DNA of 64,000 bases from Nomia melanderi (Eukaryota; Arthropoda; Insecta; Hymenoptera; Halictidae): assembly GCF_051020985.1 (NCBI RefSeq), contig NC_134999.1, forward strand, positions 31,095,160-31,159,159, in the 5' to 3' direction. The number at the start of each line of letters is the position of its first letter. Position 1 is the first letter of the stretch. The position numbers and the translations under genes were made by a program. A model generated the notes under the pieces. It was not told the origin of the DNA. It was given only the letters and a program-made list of their open reading frames with translations, and searched no databases. Shown here piece by piece: positions 1 through 11,873 of the stretch.

Positions 1-1130
1 AAACGTTATTAAATGTAATTAAATTGTTAGTAACTTCCGTTTGAGCTTTTCGCCGTAAGTCTCCATTTTCGAGAATATTAGAAATTCCAGAAATGTTAGG
101 AATTATAAGAATTTTAATCGTATCTTTCAATTTGCGACGAGAAAAATTATATTTGTAATGCAGTAATGTGAGTGTCTGCGCTTTAGTAATAGATCAGGTA
201 ATATAGTAATTAAAAATATAATAAAATATTATAAAATTATTATATTTTCAATAAGTTTCCAAGTAAAATTTCTTCTTTACGAAGAAAGAAGAAAATTCGA
301 GCTGATCTTTACGTCGTCTAACCCAAATAGAGCAATTGTGTCCGGAGAGGTGGGACTTAAACCGGCCTGAAGGATTCGCAGAATCATCGGTGACAGTGAA
401 CACCTATAATTCTCTCTGTAATCGTTACGGTCCGACCCGCTAAACGATTATAAACCACGTAACGTTCGTTAGCAAGTTTAAGAGCAGCTGGTGTGTGTAC
501 ATGCCGCCGTGCTCTTATATCACTTAAACGCACTGCCGTGAAGTTCAGAGTTGCACCAGGTACGATGAACTCGTCTGACCGGGGTAAGCCTTGGTGTTAC
601 GCGTCAGACTTCGCATTGGACTTTGAAATACTTTTATAAATATGGATCTGTAGATAGAAGTAGTACTAGGAATCAGTAATTCCTACGCGGCTAATTATTT
701 TACGAGTATAGTATCAGCAACCTAATCGTAATTCAGTTTCTTATGACCCAGCTATTCTAACCAATATCCGTTACATGTTAATAAAGTTTCACTTTTCTAA
801 TAATTATTACAAAATCTCATTAGATAATACATTCAAAAAATCAAACTCCTATTATACAATTCTAATTCGCGACAATTACCAAGTTCCTCAGGAAACTCGC
901 CCAATTTCCTAAAAAGACCCCTAAACTATCAGAAGACGAAGCTTCACCTCGAGTTCAACTCCCAAAAACAGAACTTTAATTCCCAACACTCATTCACTCT
1001 TCCAATCGCATCTCCAGCGAACCAACAAACAAAATCTCGAACCGCGAAAACCCTATCCCCTAAAATCCGAGAAGCAAACTGTCCAACAGCTCGAGCATCT
1101 CTAAGGATCCTCTAACTTTGTTCATCGCAA
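1..1130. other. AT-rich non-coding DNA with A/C-rich right part
   Basis: I see no gene here. A moderately GC-rich patch at about 300-640 contains a perfect 8-bp inverted repeat (479-486 with 510-517, loop 23 nt). From about 840 the top strand becomes strongly A/C-rich: 961-1020 has 22 C and 4 G. This is the left shoulder of the next island. Confidence 0.6.
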
Positions 1131-1840
1131 GAGCAGACAGTTGAACAGTGCAATCCTCCATCGACCCCATTATCCCTCGCAAGTGCAGATACACAACGAC
1201 CGGTCCTCGCCTAGTGTCGAAGCTCAAGCATTCCTTGCAAGACCCCCATAGAGTCCCCGGGGCGCAGGTGGCGTGTTTCTAAGTCGTGGCGATCGGCCGG
1301 CCAAAGTAGAAGGGAGCGACCGTTCCCAGTAATTACCGTCCAATATGCAATCGGGCACCGTACGCGCCGGTCTCGGAGCCGCGGAAGCCGCGTCCGATCA
1401 CGAGATAGGCGTATTATGGATACCAGTTTCGCGTACGCGAACCACCTTCTTGGCCCACCTCCAAGGAACGGCGGGCTGAATGATTAATACGCTCCCGGCT
1501 GCTCGTAACACCTGATCTGTCCCGGGCTGAAATTACCCTGCGCCTCCAATACACAACCGGGCTGCGCATCGTCCCGAGGTATGCGCGGACCGTCGAGAGG
1601 ACACCCGGAAGATCGGACCACGGCGAGAGATCGACCTCCGATCGTTGAACCCTGAAAGGTCGATCGGCCGGGGCTTTCAAAGGCGACCAACGAGTCTGTG
1701 TTCCAAGATCTTCCTCCCTTTCTTTCTCTCTTTCTAAAGCCTCCTGCACACCTCGAAACACGTTGCGGTGCATGCATCGATTCTTGGGTTTCATGACACC
1801 TGCACCAGCGTCGGCTTACGCTATCGGTTCTTGGCTTGCA
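1131..1840. other. GC- and CpG-rich island 1
   Basis: This is a compact CpG-rich block between AT-rich flanks. Two overlapping minus-strand open frames (126 and 97 codons) exist, but neither resembles a known family and stops are simply rare here. The right shoulder is G/T-rich (1861-1920 has 13 G and 2 C). A regulatory or promoter role is possible but inferred only from composition. Confidence 0.5.
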
Positions 1841-2329
1841 CTGTGATGTTAGTTAATTCTAATGGTGATTTTGTAAATGCTGAAATATAGATGGGGATTG
1901 AATAAAATGAAAATATACTATTTTATTCTAATGGTCTTTACTAGTTTCTATTGTAGTTAATCGTACTGCTAGAATTATGCAGGTTTAGTACTTCCAATGT
2001 TCTTAAATAAATGATTAGAGTACTATATCAAACTAAATTCAATATCGATGCTGCAAAATAGAAAAAAGAACACTTTTGATCACGATTTAATAATCATCAG
2101 ACTAAAGTACCATTTCAAGAACACTTCAAGCTTTCTACGAGAATAACATAATATTTTAAACATTATTCAACATTAGTACGATCTCAAACAGATTCAGTTG
2201 TCCGGTAATCCTACAAGACGTAAATGATAAATTTATTGAATATACAAGATGATTCTATCATTTTGTTCATCTTTTGTACTACATTACAACGTATATCAAA
2301 ACCTGAGAGCCGACGAATGCATCACAACA
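1841..2329. other. AT-rich spacer, nothing recognised
   Basis: AT-rich sequence between two islands. I see no open frame, repeat family or RNA gene in it. G/T bias at its left end fades into mild A/C bias at its right end. Confidence 0.5.
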
Positions 2330-2806
2330 TGTTCTAACGTGTGTAAGGGGCTTAACTGTTCAGCCCCCGCGGACCGTGATAATGGGTTCAGGGATCGTTC
2401 CGCGGCGGCCTGTTCTGTGGCTCGTGACACTGCATGTGTTTTGTGGAAGGTTCGCCGCGCGATCATCGCGGCGGACCGCAATGATTGCTAAATAATTGAG
2501 CCGACACTGCCGCGCGCCGCGCTGGCGTTCGTGATATCATGCAGTTAAACGGCCGGGGGTTCGCGTTGCGATTATGAGAATCGCGAGCGAGCGAGCGAGC
2601 GAGCTGATCCCGTGTAATAACGCGATGCGCGGAACATCTGACACGCGTCGTTATATTGTTTTACCGGGAATTGAATGGGCCCGGGAATTATGAATCGGCG
2701 CACGTCGGCTCGCGCGCTTCTGCAATTTGCTCCTCGTATTGCGCCGGTGTGCTCCGGCGATTTCGACTTTTAATCGTTTCGTGAATTACCTCTGCGATGT
2801 TCGTCG
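2330..2806. other. GC-rich island 2 with two hairpins and a GCGA tract
   Basis: A CpG-rich block with two compact inverted repeats: a 6-bp stem GGGGCT/AGCCCC (2347-2352 with 2362-2367) and a 7-bp stem CGCCGCG/CGCGGCG (2453-2459 with 2467-2473). A GCGA tetranucleotide tract follows at 2583-2603. The only open frames are short (80 codons on plus, 61 on minus) and mirror each other, so no gene is called. Its right shoulder is G/T-rich and carries the three-copy repeat that follows. Confidence 0.5.
2583..2603. repeat. (GCGA)n microsatellite
   Basis: About five consecutive GCGA units inside a CpG-rich island. Seen directly. Confidence 0.9.
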
Positions 2807-3304
2807 TTGAGGCGAGTGAGCATTGAAAAACTTTGGCGAAATGGTAAATGTATTGGTGACTTTGTTGGAGGATTTATCGTTGCAACGTTTGTGAATATTT
2901 TAATGGGATTTTTGAATTCTTAATACTATTGTATAATGTTTAGTGAAAAATTGTTGAGCCAATTGAACACTGACGGAATTTTAGCGAAGTGCTAAATATA
3001 TTGGTGACTTTGTTGTAGGATTCAACGTTGTAACGTTTGTGAATATCTTGAAAGTAAGGCAGGGAGACCTTTGAGAAAGATTAATGAGATCTTTGAATTC
3101 CTAATACTTTAATGTTTAGGTAAAAATTGCTGAGGCAGGTGAGCATTGAAAAACTTTAGCGAAATGGTAAACATATTGGTGACTTTGTTGGAGGATTTAT
3201 CGTTGCAACGTTTGTGAATATTTTGATGGTAAGGCAGTGGGGATCTTTGAGGAGGATTAATGGGATTTTTGAATTTCTAATACTGTAACGTTTAGGTAAA
3301 AATT
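2807..3304. repeat. Three-copy tandem repeat (147/176/175 bp)
   Basis: Three diverged direct copies begin at about 2807, 2954 and 3130, each starting with a TTGAGG-like hexamer followed by a GTGAGCATTGAAAAAC-type stretch. All copies share a core reading TATTGGTGACTTTGTTG. Copy 1 lacks about 29 bases present in copies 2 and 3 (the segment with GTAAGGCAG and GGGATCTTTGAG), which explains its shorter length. Copies 1 and 3 are closer to each other than to copy 2. The array is G/T-rich on the top strand and non-coding. Confidence 0.85.
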
Positions 3305-5129
3305 ATTGGGGTTTGGATAGAATTGTGAATATTTTTGCAACAGTTGAAATATTATAGTTACTACTTTACATTTCGAATATAAACAGTACCATTCTCATCA
3401 TTTTCAATGAAATATACTTGGAAGCTTTGTAAAATTCAATTGAAATTAATTTACCTACTATATAGATAAAATATTTATATTTAATCTACGCGCTGTTCGG
3501 TTTATAAGTAGATCATAATCACGGGGGTGAATTTTATCCCTTATCGTGTCTTCGTGTCATTTATCTCTATTTTCAGCGAAGTAAAAGTATTATTACAGTA
3601 GCTGGATAATAAAAGATACCATGCCCGTCACGATACTTAGTATTTCCTTTAACTCTATAATAAATTCAAATTAGTGCTTATTTACCATAATGAGGAATAA
3701 AACAAATTCGTAATCTGGTGCACGTTTCGCGCCAGATTCCATTATCATAATAGAAAGTCACGTAACCGCTATGATTGCACCCCTGATAACTCTTGGCTGC
3801 GATGTTTCTCGTGTATGAAAAAAGGAGGAACTGGTATAGCCTTTAAATTCACGACGAGGAAAGTCAGGCACGGAACCCCACGCGTATGATTTATAATGAA
3901 TGGTAGCGAACGAACGCGAACACGTTTTTAATAAACATAATTTCAACGTTCGCGCGATGCGTTATCGCGGCTAAGTATATTATAAATGCCGCGATAGACA
4001 AGATAACGTTATAGTTCTTGTTAGGGACCGTGCTGAGATGAATTCAAGGATCGTTGATTAGGGTTGAAGGGGTTCATGAATATTTTAATCCGCGGCCGGT
4101 GTTAATAATGCACATCGGCCGGGAAGTTGCAACCAGGAATCGGATGCAATTACCGAGAAAGAAGCTCGCGAATACAAATTCGGAAAAAACTGTACCTTAA
4201 TGGAAAGATGGTCGCCAATCTCGCGGATATTGTATAGATAATGGAAGATCGGGCTGAATGATTTACAAGAAATAATAAATAATTACGCGATGAATAATTC
4301 AAGATTTTTATTCGGTTCGATATTCGTTTTAGGGAGAGTATAGATAATGTTCTTCGGTGTTCGTCGAGATTAAAGAAGATTTTTAATCGAATTAACTATT
4401 CGAGGATGATAGGAAATTGTCGGACCAAATTGGCAGCGTCGGTTTAATTATGTTTAACTTAATGAAAGGAGGTTTGCCTTTACATCTTCTCGAGAATATA
4501 ATGAACTCGCGATTGGCACATCTACCGGCGCTATATTTAATGCTTCCATATGCAATGTTTACTAAACTGCGTTCAGTAAATAATTTAGCTTTAATGCGTT
4601 CCACTCGTGTTCAATAAAGAACGCGGAGAGTGTTATGATTTATAATCAATTAACCTCATTCCGAATACTTCGGGGGACTGACTTGATAGACTATAAATTA
4701 TTTCTTAGTGCCAACTTCACTCAGTATCTCGCGGCGTTCGAGACGTTAATATCGGGTATAAAAATATTTTCGAATTCTGCTCCTCCGTCCTTCTGCGATG
4801 CTCTGAAATTCCGAAGTTGCATACTTGTGTCTAAAGTGTCATTAAATCTACCATTTCCGTAAATCATTCTAACATCGTAGCAAAGAAAAGCGTAATTTAT
4901 CTTAAAACGAAACATTCATGTATGAATTCTCCTGTTCCTACAATTTCTTAACCTTGAAAAATTCCCAAAAGAAAGTATATTTCCAACCTTCACAACATCA
5001 TTCATACAACAATCACAGATCCACAATATTTCTCACAATACAAGTTCTTCCGTTTCACAATTTCTTCGTCTCAGCCCCAAGATCTTACAAAAACTACTTC
5101 CAACCATTTGATTACAGCTATTACCTATA
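3305..5129. other. AT-rich non-coding DNA with a small GC patch
   Basis: No gene recognised. A GC-richer patch at about 4060-4180 contains the 28-bp motif that recurs near 27354. From about 4920 the top strand turns A/C-rich (4981-5040 has 19 C and 1 G), the left shoulder of the next island. An open frame of 188 codons starts at 4918 and runs from this shoulder into the island, but it has no recognisable domain. Confidence 0.5.
4085..4112 (+). repeat. Dispersed short motif, copy 1
   Basis: TTAATCCG followed by CGGCCGGTGTTAATAATG matches 27354-27382 at about 25 of 29 aligned positions with one gap. It could be a shared regulatory motif or the remnant of an old repeat. Confidence 0.4.
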
Positions 5130-5879
5130 TAAAACTTCGTCAAAACGCGCTAATCACAGGTTGCAAAAAACGTCGGAAAAGGAAAACGCGCCGGAACGTT
5201 GGATTGTGGTGACCGATACCATCGTCACAGTTCTATTATTACCGGCACGCAGCCCGCAGCATCGACATCGATATTCCCATAGTTATTCAACCGTCCCTCC
5301 CCTCCTTTTTTCGATATCATTACTTACGCCGATATTTTTTCCCCCCGGCGGCAGCGTCATCAAGCATTGCCTACACGTAGGTGCATATACCTCACGGGAA
5401 CGCAATGACAATACGGCGGCGGCGTGCATCGGTATGCGAAGAGCGGTTCCAGGCCCGCGTGCTCACAAAGAAAATCGAAAGTAAACCGACGGCAAAGAGG
5501 AGGCGGCTCCGTTGCGAACGCGGCCACGTTACTGTATGCAAAACAGTTTACGGGTAAACCATCCCACGTATGCACTCCCGTAAGTATCACGAGTTTATTC
5601 GTCCGCGGCTGCGGGTCCGCTCAAGGGTAAACAGTAGCAGTCGAACGGGGTGGTTTTATTGGCCGATCCCGTCACAAAGGATCGTAGCCGACGCCGCGCC
5701 GCGCTGCCACGGTGGAACGGGGAATAAACGCGGGAATACGCGGCTATGAATGGGACTTGCCGATACGTGGATCAACTTGCTCCGTGATCCTTTGATGAAC
5801 TACGTGGACGCGTTCGGGAGTCACGAGAAAGCTAAATCATCCCTTTATGGAAAGGAATATTGCTGAGTAGTTTGTTTTA
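5130..5879. other. GC-rich island 3
   Basis: CpG-rich block with several overlapping short open frames on both strands, none recognisable. It is bounded on the left by an A/C-rich shoulder and on the right by an inserted TTAA element. Confidence 0.45.
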
Positions 5880-6337
5880 TTAACCTTTTGAACTGGCCAA
5901 TATTTTTCATTACAAACATTCATTATTTTCTGACGAAATATTAACGTTCACTGCCACGAAAGACATCAACGTTTTACTTACACCTTCGTTACAAAGATAA
6001 ATAGGAATTATTAATTATTTGCTAGCACAATTTCTTACGTTACAATATTATTTAGTTATTTACGTTATTGAATATTTTTCTATTCGTCAGTTCTCTTGGG
6101 AATTATAATTGTTTTCAAGTTATTTCGAAGCTCCGGTCATCAGTGACCACCGTGGCAGTCAACGTGTTAATATTATTTGCAACTTAAATAAAGGAACATG
6201 TAGTATAAATTATGGGCAGAACTGTTTTATTTCTATGTTCCATGTGTTAAATATTTTATATTGAATTTTTCATTTTATAATTTTACTGCTTTCTATCAAA
6301 TGGCGAGTGAGAGTCGCTTCTCGAGTGTAAAGGTTAA
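5880..6337. mobile_element. Family A TTAA MITE, interrupted by a family B element
   Basis: The outer element starts TTAACCTTTTGAACTGG and ends GAGTGTAAAGGTTAA. Its 3' part (GAGTGAGAGTCGCTTCTCGA near 6304) matches the 3' end of the better-kept copy at 44490-44724, and its 5' interior (TTTTCTGACGA) matches that copy too. After removing the insertion at 5941-6170 the two halves rejoin at a TTAA, as expected for precise TTAA-targeted insertion. No transposase is present, so it is non-autonomous. Confidence 0.75.
5941..6170. mobile_element. Family B TTAA MITE nested in family A
   Basis: 230 bp, starting TTAACGTTCACTGCCACGA and ending GGCAGTCAACGTGTTAA. The ends form an imperfect terminal inverted repeat bounded by TTAA. 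It matches copies at 8636-8867 and 35882-36113 in length and interior sequence. A subterminal hairpin (GGTCA/TGACC) lies near the right end. Its position inside the family A copy shows that B was active after A. Confidence 0.85.
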
Positions 6338-6870
6338 AATGAAAAGTGTTTTGTTATTCTCGGCTTCTTAGTGTGTAGTTAGATACTGAAAAATAAACAA
6401 ATGGGAATAGGAATATTATAGTAGCCGGATTCTTCTTATGGAAAATTTGGAATGATTGGTTTGTTGCAAAATGAAATTCGGTTAGTTTGAACGGTTCGAT
6501 AGATTTGATTTTTGTATAGTTGTAGTTCTGTTGAAAGTGAAAAGTGTAGACACCAAGGAACTGAGGAATACGAGTTCTACATGGATATTTTGTGACAGTG
6601 TCAAGTACTGAATATCCATATTCTTATCATAAATTAAAAATACATAAATATTGTGTCTATCGCAGAAAGATAAAAATCTCTCGATATTGGAACAATGAAT
6701 ATACACGAGCCTCGAACATTACAATACCAAATCCATCTGCTAAAAATCTCCCCAAGCTTCAGTCGCCAACGTCAATCTTCCCAACAGTCCCAACCAAGTC
6801 AGAAGTAGAAAGTGAAGTCACCTCCAGCAGTGTCCAAATATTGTTCAAACACTCTGACAGACTCTCGTAG
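6338..6870. other. AT-rich spacer
   Basis: No gene or repeat recognised. The last 150 bases are A/C-rich on the top strand (6721-6780 has 21 C and 5 G), the left shoulder of the next island. Confidence 0.5.
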
Positions 6871-7490
6871 CCAAGCACCGAGCAAAACGTCTACCAGGAA
6901 GCGGCGTTAAATCTTCGTCAAACAATCCCGAGGGCAACATTGTTCCGAGGATCAACAATCCGTCCGGCCGTCGAAAATATCAGCGTAAATTTAGTGGACT
7001 CGGCCGGAAGCATGCGCCGCTAATTCGAGGGGCATCGTTTACGTGCATTAAACCGGCCGCTCGGTTTAACGTGGCCGAGAAGAACGCGATGCGCGCGAGC
7101 ACGTGCATAAACACACGGGGGCCCGGCCGGTAGCGCGTGTGCGTGCGATCGGAACGGAGGTAGCGCACACTTTACAGTCCAGATTGTAAGATTTCATTCT
7201 CCTGAACCTGCAATTTGCGAAATTGACGGGGCAATTTGTTTACCGGTAATTGCGATACAATCCGGCACGGTGCCTCGTTATAAATGACTAGAATCGGCGT
7301 TGCCGCGTGAAGAACTTCGCCATTCAAGATGCGCAAGGGGGTTGGATGGGAGGGGATCGTTTTATCGTGTGGCACGCGTATAAAACTTCCCGTCTGCGAA
7401 TGTCGCGCGGTGCACCGTTAGCCTTATGGCGCGTTTACGTTCAGTCCGACGGATGTTTGTTTGCCTTCTATTTCGAAGAATTGCTCGAAT
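6871..7490. other. GC-rich island 4
   Basis: CpG-rich block with short overlapping frames on both strands (60-67 codons), no recognisable product. The right part (about 7320-7360) is G-rich on the top strand. Confidence 0.45.
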
Positions 7491-8635
7491 GATAGGTAGA
7501 TTTCAGAAATAAATGAAGATAGAATAACTGATCTACGTTTGTTTTAATACCTAGATCGTTGTATTCATTGAATTCGAGTGATATGACTTTTTGTGTAGTT
7601 ATACAAATTGATCTTCTCGGTGATACATTAACAAAATGAATGTTGCACCTCTGTGATGTAAGGGAAGTAAAGAAGCAATGAAAAATGTAAATCTTCAAAT
7701 TTACGTTTTATTGAGAATATTCTCTCGACTGTGCAGACTTTAAACGAATGACGATCTGGTGGACATCAAGTTAAACTATATGAACGTTCGCATTCATAGC
7801 TCACTTGTCGTTCACTAAATTTGAGTGTAGATTTGACAGATTGGGGGCTGAACGAGCATTTATTCGGTTGATGTAAACGCGCCATTACTGTTCCCTGAAC
7901 TTAATTTGGGGAGTCCCCCGACTACACGACGGCTGTTATTTCCCCCTTAAATGTCAGCTTGATTTAATGGAATGCGCCGGACGAAATAATAGGTCCCGCA
8001 GCTATTACTGAATTGCAATATGCATATTTGCGTTCCGCGTGCGAGCTTCTATTCACCGGCTTCACGGAAATTTGGAACCGATACTTTGAGCTTTGAAGTA
8101 ACCGGGCACTATGAAACGTATAAAATTGAGAATCGTGTCGGTTAGGTATTTGATTCAGGTATATTTTGGTGGCAATGATTTTTTAGGGATATCGTAGGCT
8201 CCACGCATGCTGGTTATAATACGCTGTAAGCGTCACGTGAAACTTGAGAGAATATTTGATACGTATTGTTCCGTGTAATTAAAGAATCCATTTTATTTGA
8301 ACGTTAAGAAAACTATTAACTGTAGACGAAAAATTTTAAATCCATTTTTAGATCCGCGAAGAATAAACTTTATTGTTCCCCTTTTTAGTCGCCCTTTACG
8401 ACAAACGAAGAATACTGTTATTATTCCAATTATTCCAATCCCCAACGGAGATATCGTGTAATTCTGAAGAGACTATTATAGTAGGCAACACAATATTTTT
8501 AAGTATTACGATAACCAACTACAATTATAAACCACAAACTCATCTTAAATGACAATGCAACAGTCTCTGTTAAAACTATCACACAAAAGAAAAGTTACTA
8601 ACTTTCCTTCTACTACAATAACTTTAAATAATACA
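7491..8635. other. Mostly AT-rich DNA with a moderate GC patch
   Basis: No gene recognised. The patch at about 7830-8110 includes a perfect 12-bp palindrome AATATGCATATT at 8017-8028, which contains POU/octamer-like half sites. The rest is AT-rich. Confidence 0.45.
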
Positions 8636-8867
8636 TTAACACGTCAACTGCCATGAGAATTCGAATGTTTTGTATAATATTACTTATTCTTTCATAACAA
8701 AGATTAGAATTCATTCTTAATGATTCGATATCATAGTTCTTAAGTTACTATTATCTAATTACTCATGTTACTATGTATTTTTATTCGACATCATTCATAT
8801 TATAATTGCCCTCAAGCGATCTAGAAGCATGGATCATCAACGATCACCGTAACAATCAACCTGTTAA
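8636..8867. mobile_element. Family B TTAA MITE
   Basis: 232 bp from TTAACACGTCAACTGCCATG to the TTAA at 8864-8867. It is about the same length as the other two family B copies and shares interior words such as TTTTTATTCGACATCA with the copy at 35882. Its 3' TTAA is also the 5' TTAA of the next element. It is non-autonomous. Confidence 0.85.
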
Positions 8868-9104
8868 CCCCCTGCCTTACAACGTGTCAGACTCGTGGTG
8901 AACACTTCAAACAAAATTTAACAAGCATAAGTATCACTCAACTCTTTTGAATTCAAATTAAATTATTATTCTTCTATTACCAATAATTATACTTTAAAGA
9001 AAACCCATAAAATATGCGTAGAATTCTTCTCTTCAATAAATTGTTAATTACAAAGTAGCTGCACCAATCACAATCGACAAATAATTCACAAAGCAACGAG
9101 TTAA
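8864..9104. mobile_element. Family E TTAA element
   Basis: 241 bp starting TTAACCCCCTGCCTTAC and ending AACGAGTTAA. The 5' interior (ACTCGTGGTGAACACTTCAA) and the 3' interior (ACAAAGTAG near the end) align with 45728-45958 in the same order. Terminal inversion is weak (TTAACCCCCTGC against TTAACTCGTTGC), so the family may be old or only loosely piggyBac-like. Confidence 0.75.
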
Positions 9105-9188
9105 CTTCCACATTGGTACACCCACTAATTCCATCACTCGATGCAGAAGTAACGTTGCATTACCACCATATAAACTAAAAAACGTCCA

Positions 9189-9328
9189 TTAACACGTTGA
9201 ATGCCGCACGATTTCAAGGTGCAGAATATGCGAAATGAAAAAATACAATATTAAATTATTTAATTGAATTGCCTTATTATTATCGCAGGTTTGTCTTCCT
9301 GAACGTCGCCACAGTATCAACGCGTTAA
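9189..9328. mobile_element. Family C TTAA MITE
   Basis: 140 bp starting TTAACACGTTGAATGCCGC and ending GTATCAACGCGTTAA. The ends form an imperfect inverted repeat of about 14 bp bounded by TTAA. It is a single copy in this window. A 64-codon frame over it is an artefact of the element. Confidence 0.65.
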
Positions 9329-9560
9329 ACAGATCAATCGATAATTCAGAATCGATTGCGACCGAGGAAATTGCTTCATACATTTAAAAAGAAAATCATA
9401 AAACAAAGACAAACACACCTTCAACAAAGAAAAACCCAGCACCATCCATCCCACAGCATCCCCTAAAACGAGACCTCCCCAATCCCCATTCATGAACCCA
9501 CCAGCCACAGTTCCACCGACCACCCCCAGAAACTAACCCTACGCCCACCCTTCGATCAGC
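9329..9560. other. A/C-rich left shoulder of the 10-kb island
   Basis: The top strand is extremely G-poor: 9421-9480 has 26 C and 5 G, and 9481-9540 has 28 C and 5 G. It contains no gene. The 116-codon minus frame that starts at 9746 and runs back to 9396 reflects this skew. Confidence 0.6.
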
Positions 9561-11130
9561 CACCTCCTCGATCTCCTGCGACCAGGCTCCCAGATCGCCC
9601 CGTAGAACCGCCCACGCAGCGCAACAAGTCCACCCCGTCCAGGTCCTGGCAGGCCGGAATCCATCCGAGCCGACACGCATCGTATCACCGCGGCCGGGCA
9701 AATCCGACTCGGTTAGCGACGATATACCGGTTTGCATACTTGGCAACGATCAAACGTCACCGTGCAGCTCTCCACGGAGTTCCAGCTCCGTGTTCGCGAG
9801 GAGGATCAAAGCAGAAGAATGCCGGCCGTGGCCGGTGCCCGATCGTTCCGCGGCCGGGGTCATCGGCGGAGTCATCGATCAACCTCGGTACCCGGGGTCA
9901 CTCCGCGACCCGGCAGCAGCTGTTCAGTCGGCACGGTCAGTCATCGATCTACGGATCCCGTCGTAGATCACTCGCCTCGATATGAACCTATACCCACCGC
10001 GAACGCTGGCTCCCATCTCCCCCCCGCCCCTAACCGAGGCTCCACACGTGCGTGCCGGCACGCGTGTACGTGTAGCGTGTAGGTACACAGGACGAAAATC
10101 GCGCGGCCATTATTTATGCGCTCGTAATCTGTCATAACCGGGGGCACCCCCTCTTATGCAACCTGACAATATCGTTACGGTCTAACAGAAACGCCTACCG
10201 GCTCTCTCTTTCTCCCCGGGAACGCGACGACAGTTATCGGCCTCTGAATCTGTCGGCGAAAAATCCTTCTATCTCCCTCGGTATCTCTCTTTTTCGCCGG
10301 CTCCCTACGCTGCCGCCGCCGCTAATGGCTTGATGATACCTTCTGTTTCGCGATCGTTAGCTCCGGCCAGCCGAGGCTAGGCATTAGCCACCCATTCATT
10401 CGATTTTTCGCCGGTTCGTTCGGCGTTAGTTATTGATCCAGCGGATTTTTCCGTTATGGAGTATGATAGCGACGGAAGGAGCTAGTTTCCGAGCGTTATC
10501 GAGCTACCCCGATCGTTTGTCCGGCTACGCGGATCTGGACCGGTCGATATATTTTGAATTAACACGTCCCGTTCGGGCTGAAAAGTCGCCGGGCCGTGAT
10601 TTATCGATCGGCGCGCAGCGATTTCAGCCTGGTGGGGGTGAATTGCGGAGTTCGGCGGTGAAAAATCGAAAGTTTCGCGGCTGACTCAGCGATCAGGCGT
10701 TTATTGTGCGTCCACTTTCGTGTAAGGGGTCGCCGGGTTCAAGATTTTTCCCGCTGGCAAGTGGAAGTTGGCTGAGCGTAGAGCTGGGCCTGCACCAGGA
10801 TCTATCGGCTGCCGGGTAACTGGCGTTGATCGATCGTGCTATCCGAATGGATTACTATTTAATAACGTTCCGCGAAGTCTGGCAATTCGAATGCTCTATC
10901 GTTTATAGGATAACTGGACCGACTGGTCATAACAGTGACACGTTTTTCTTATGTAAGGGGTGGATAACGTGGAAAGCTGTGCGTGCCGCGAGCGCGAGGC
11001 GGGCCGGACCTAGCTATGAAATTCATTATGATTTATTTCAAAGTGATCGCTGATGGTTTGTGGGACGGGCCGGTGATCGTAGGCTCGAGAAAACGTGGGA
11101 AATACGCGGAAGAGGTAAACTGACGAACGT
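9561..11130. other. Large GC-rich island 5
   Basis: One of the longest CpG-rich blocks in the window. Several frames of 75-116 codons overlap on both strands, with no recognisable domain. The right side is G-rich (11041-11100 has 25 G and 9 C), mirroring the A/C-rich left shoulder. Confidence 0.5.
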
Positions 11131-11873
11131 GCATCGATGATTGCCTGGAATTTATGACTTGCTTTTTATGTTATGACACATATTTCAGTATACTATGCAA
11201 CTGCAATTAATCTTTATCCGTCTCTTCAGAAAAACTACTGCAAAAACCTTGATTTAGATCGAAGAAGATCTTAGAACCTGATTAAGGTTAAAGTTAGGGA
11301 TAAAAGAGATTTAGTCAATTCTCTCAATGATCATTCATAGTATATTGTCATTGCAAAATTATCCACGGCCTTCAGGGAAATTGTTTATATAATGTTTCTA
11401 CTTATGATACGTTGATAATGAAGAATACACGTGTTCTTATCGTTTTTGTTCGATCTGTGCTGATCAACAGTGAACTTTACTCCTTTCCTATGCGCTTTCT
11501 CCTCGATTTCAATCTTGATCGTCCCCCCTGGATGAATTTTGTCAAGGAATTCGCGATATCCAGGTCTTTGCGCTCATAAAAGTAATTCTTCGGCTGCGAC
11601 AGGGATCTCATGAAATTTCACCGGGGTTTTATAATCCGAGAGCCGAATCGCGAAGGGCTAATAAACGCGAATCGTGTCCCCGGGTAGTTTTATAACAGTG
11701 GATTGTAAAGGCGTAAAAAAGCTACACGCCGGGAATACTGGCCGGTATCTTGAATGTTCATCACAAGCTCTCGCGGCAATCGTTTAAATCCATTATAAAA
11801 CCATCTGTTTCGCACCGTCGAAACCCGAAAATGAACACGTGCAGGGTTCGACGACCAGAATGTTTAACCCGTT
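11131..11873. other. AT-rich DNA with a moderate GC patch
   Basis: No gene recognised. A mixed patch at about 11480-11860 has several CpGs and short frames only. Confidence 0.4.

Noticed and set aside
479..517. 8-bp perfect inverted repeat, possible hairpin RNA
   Set aside because: The loop is 23 nt and several stems of this size are expected by chance in 64 kb.
4918..5484. 188-codon plus-strand open frame
   Set aside because: It spans the A/C-rich shoulder (stop-poor by composition) and the island core, with abrupt change in residue composition and no domain.
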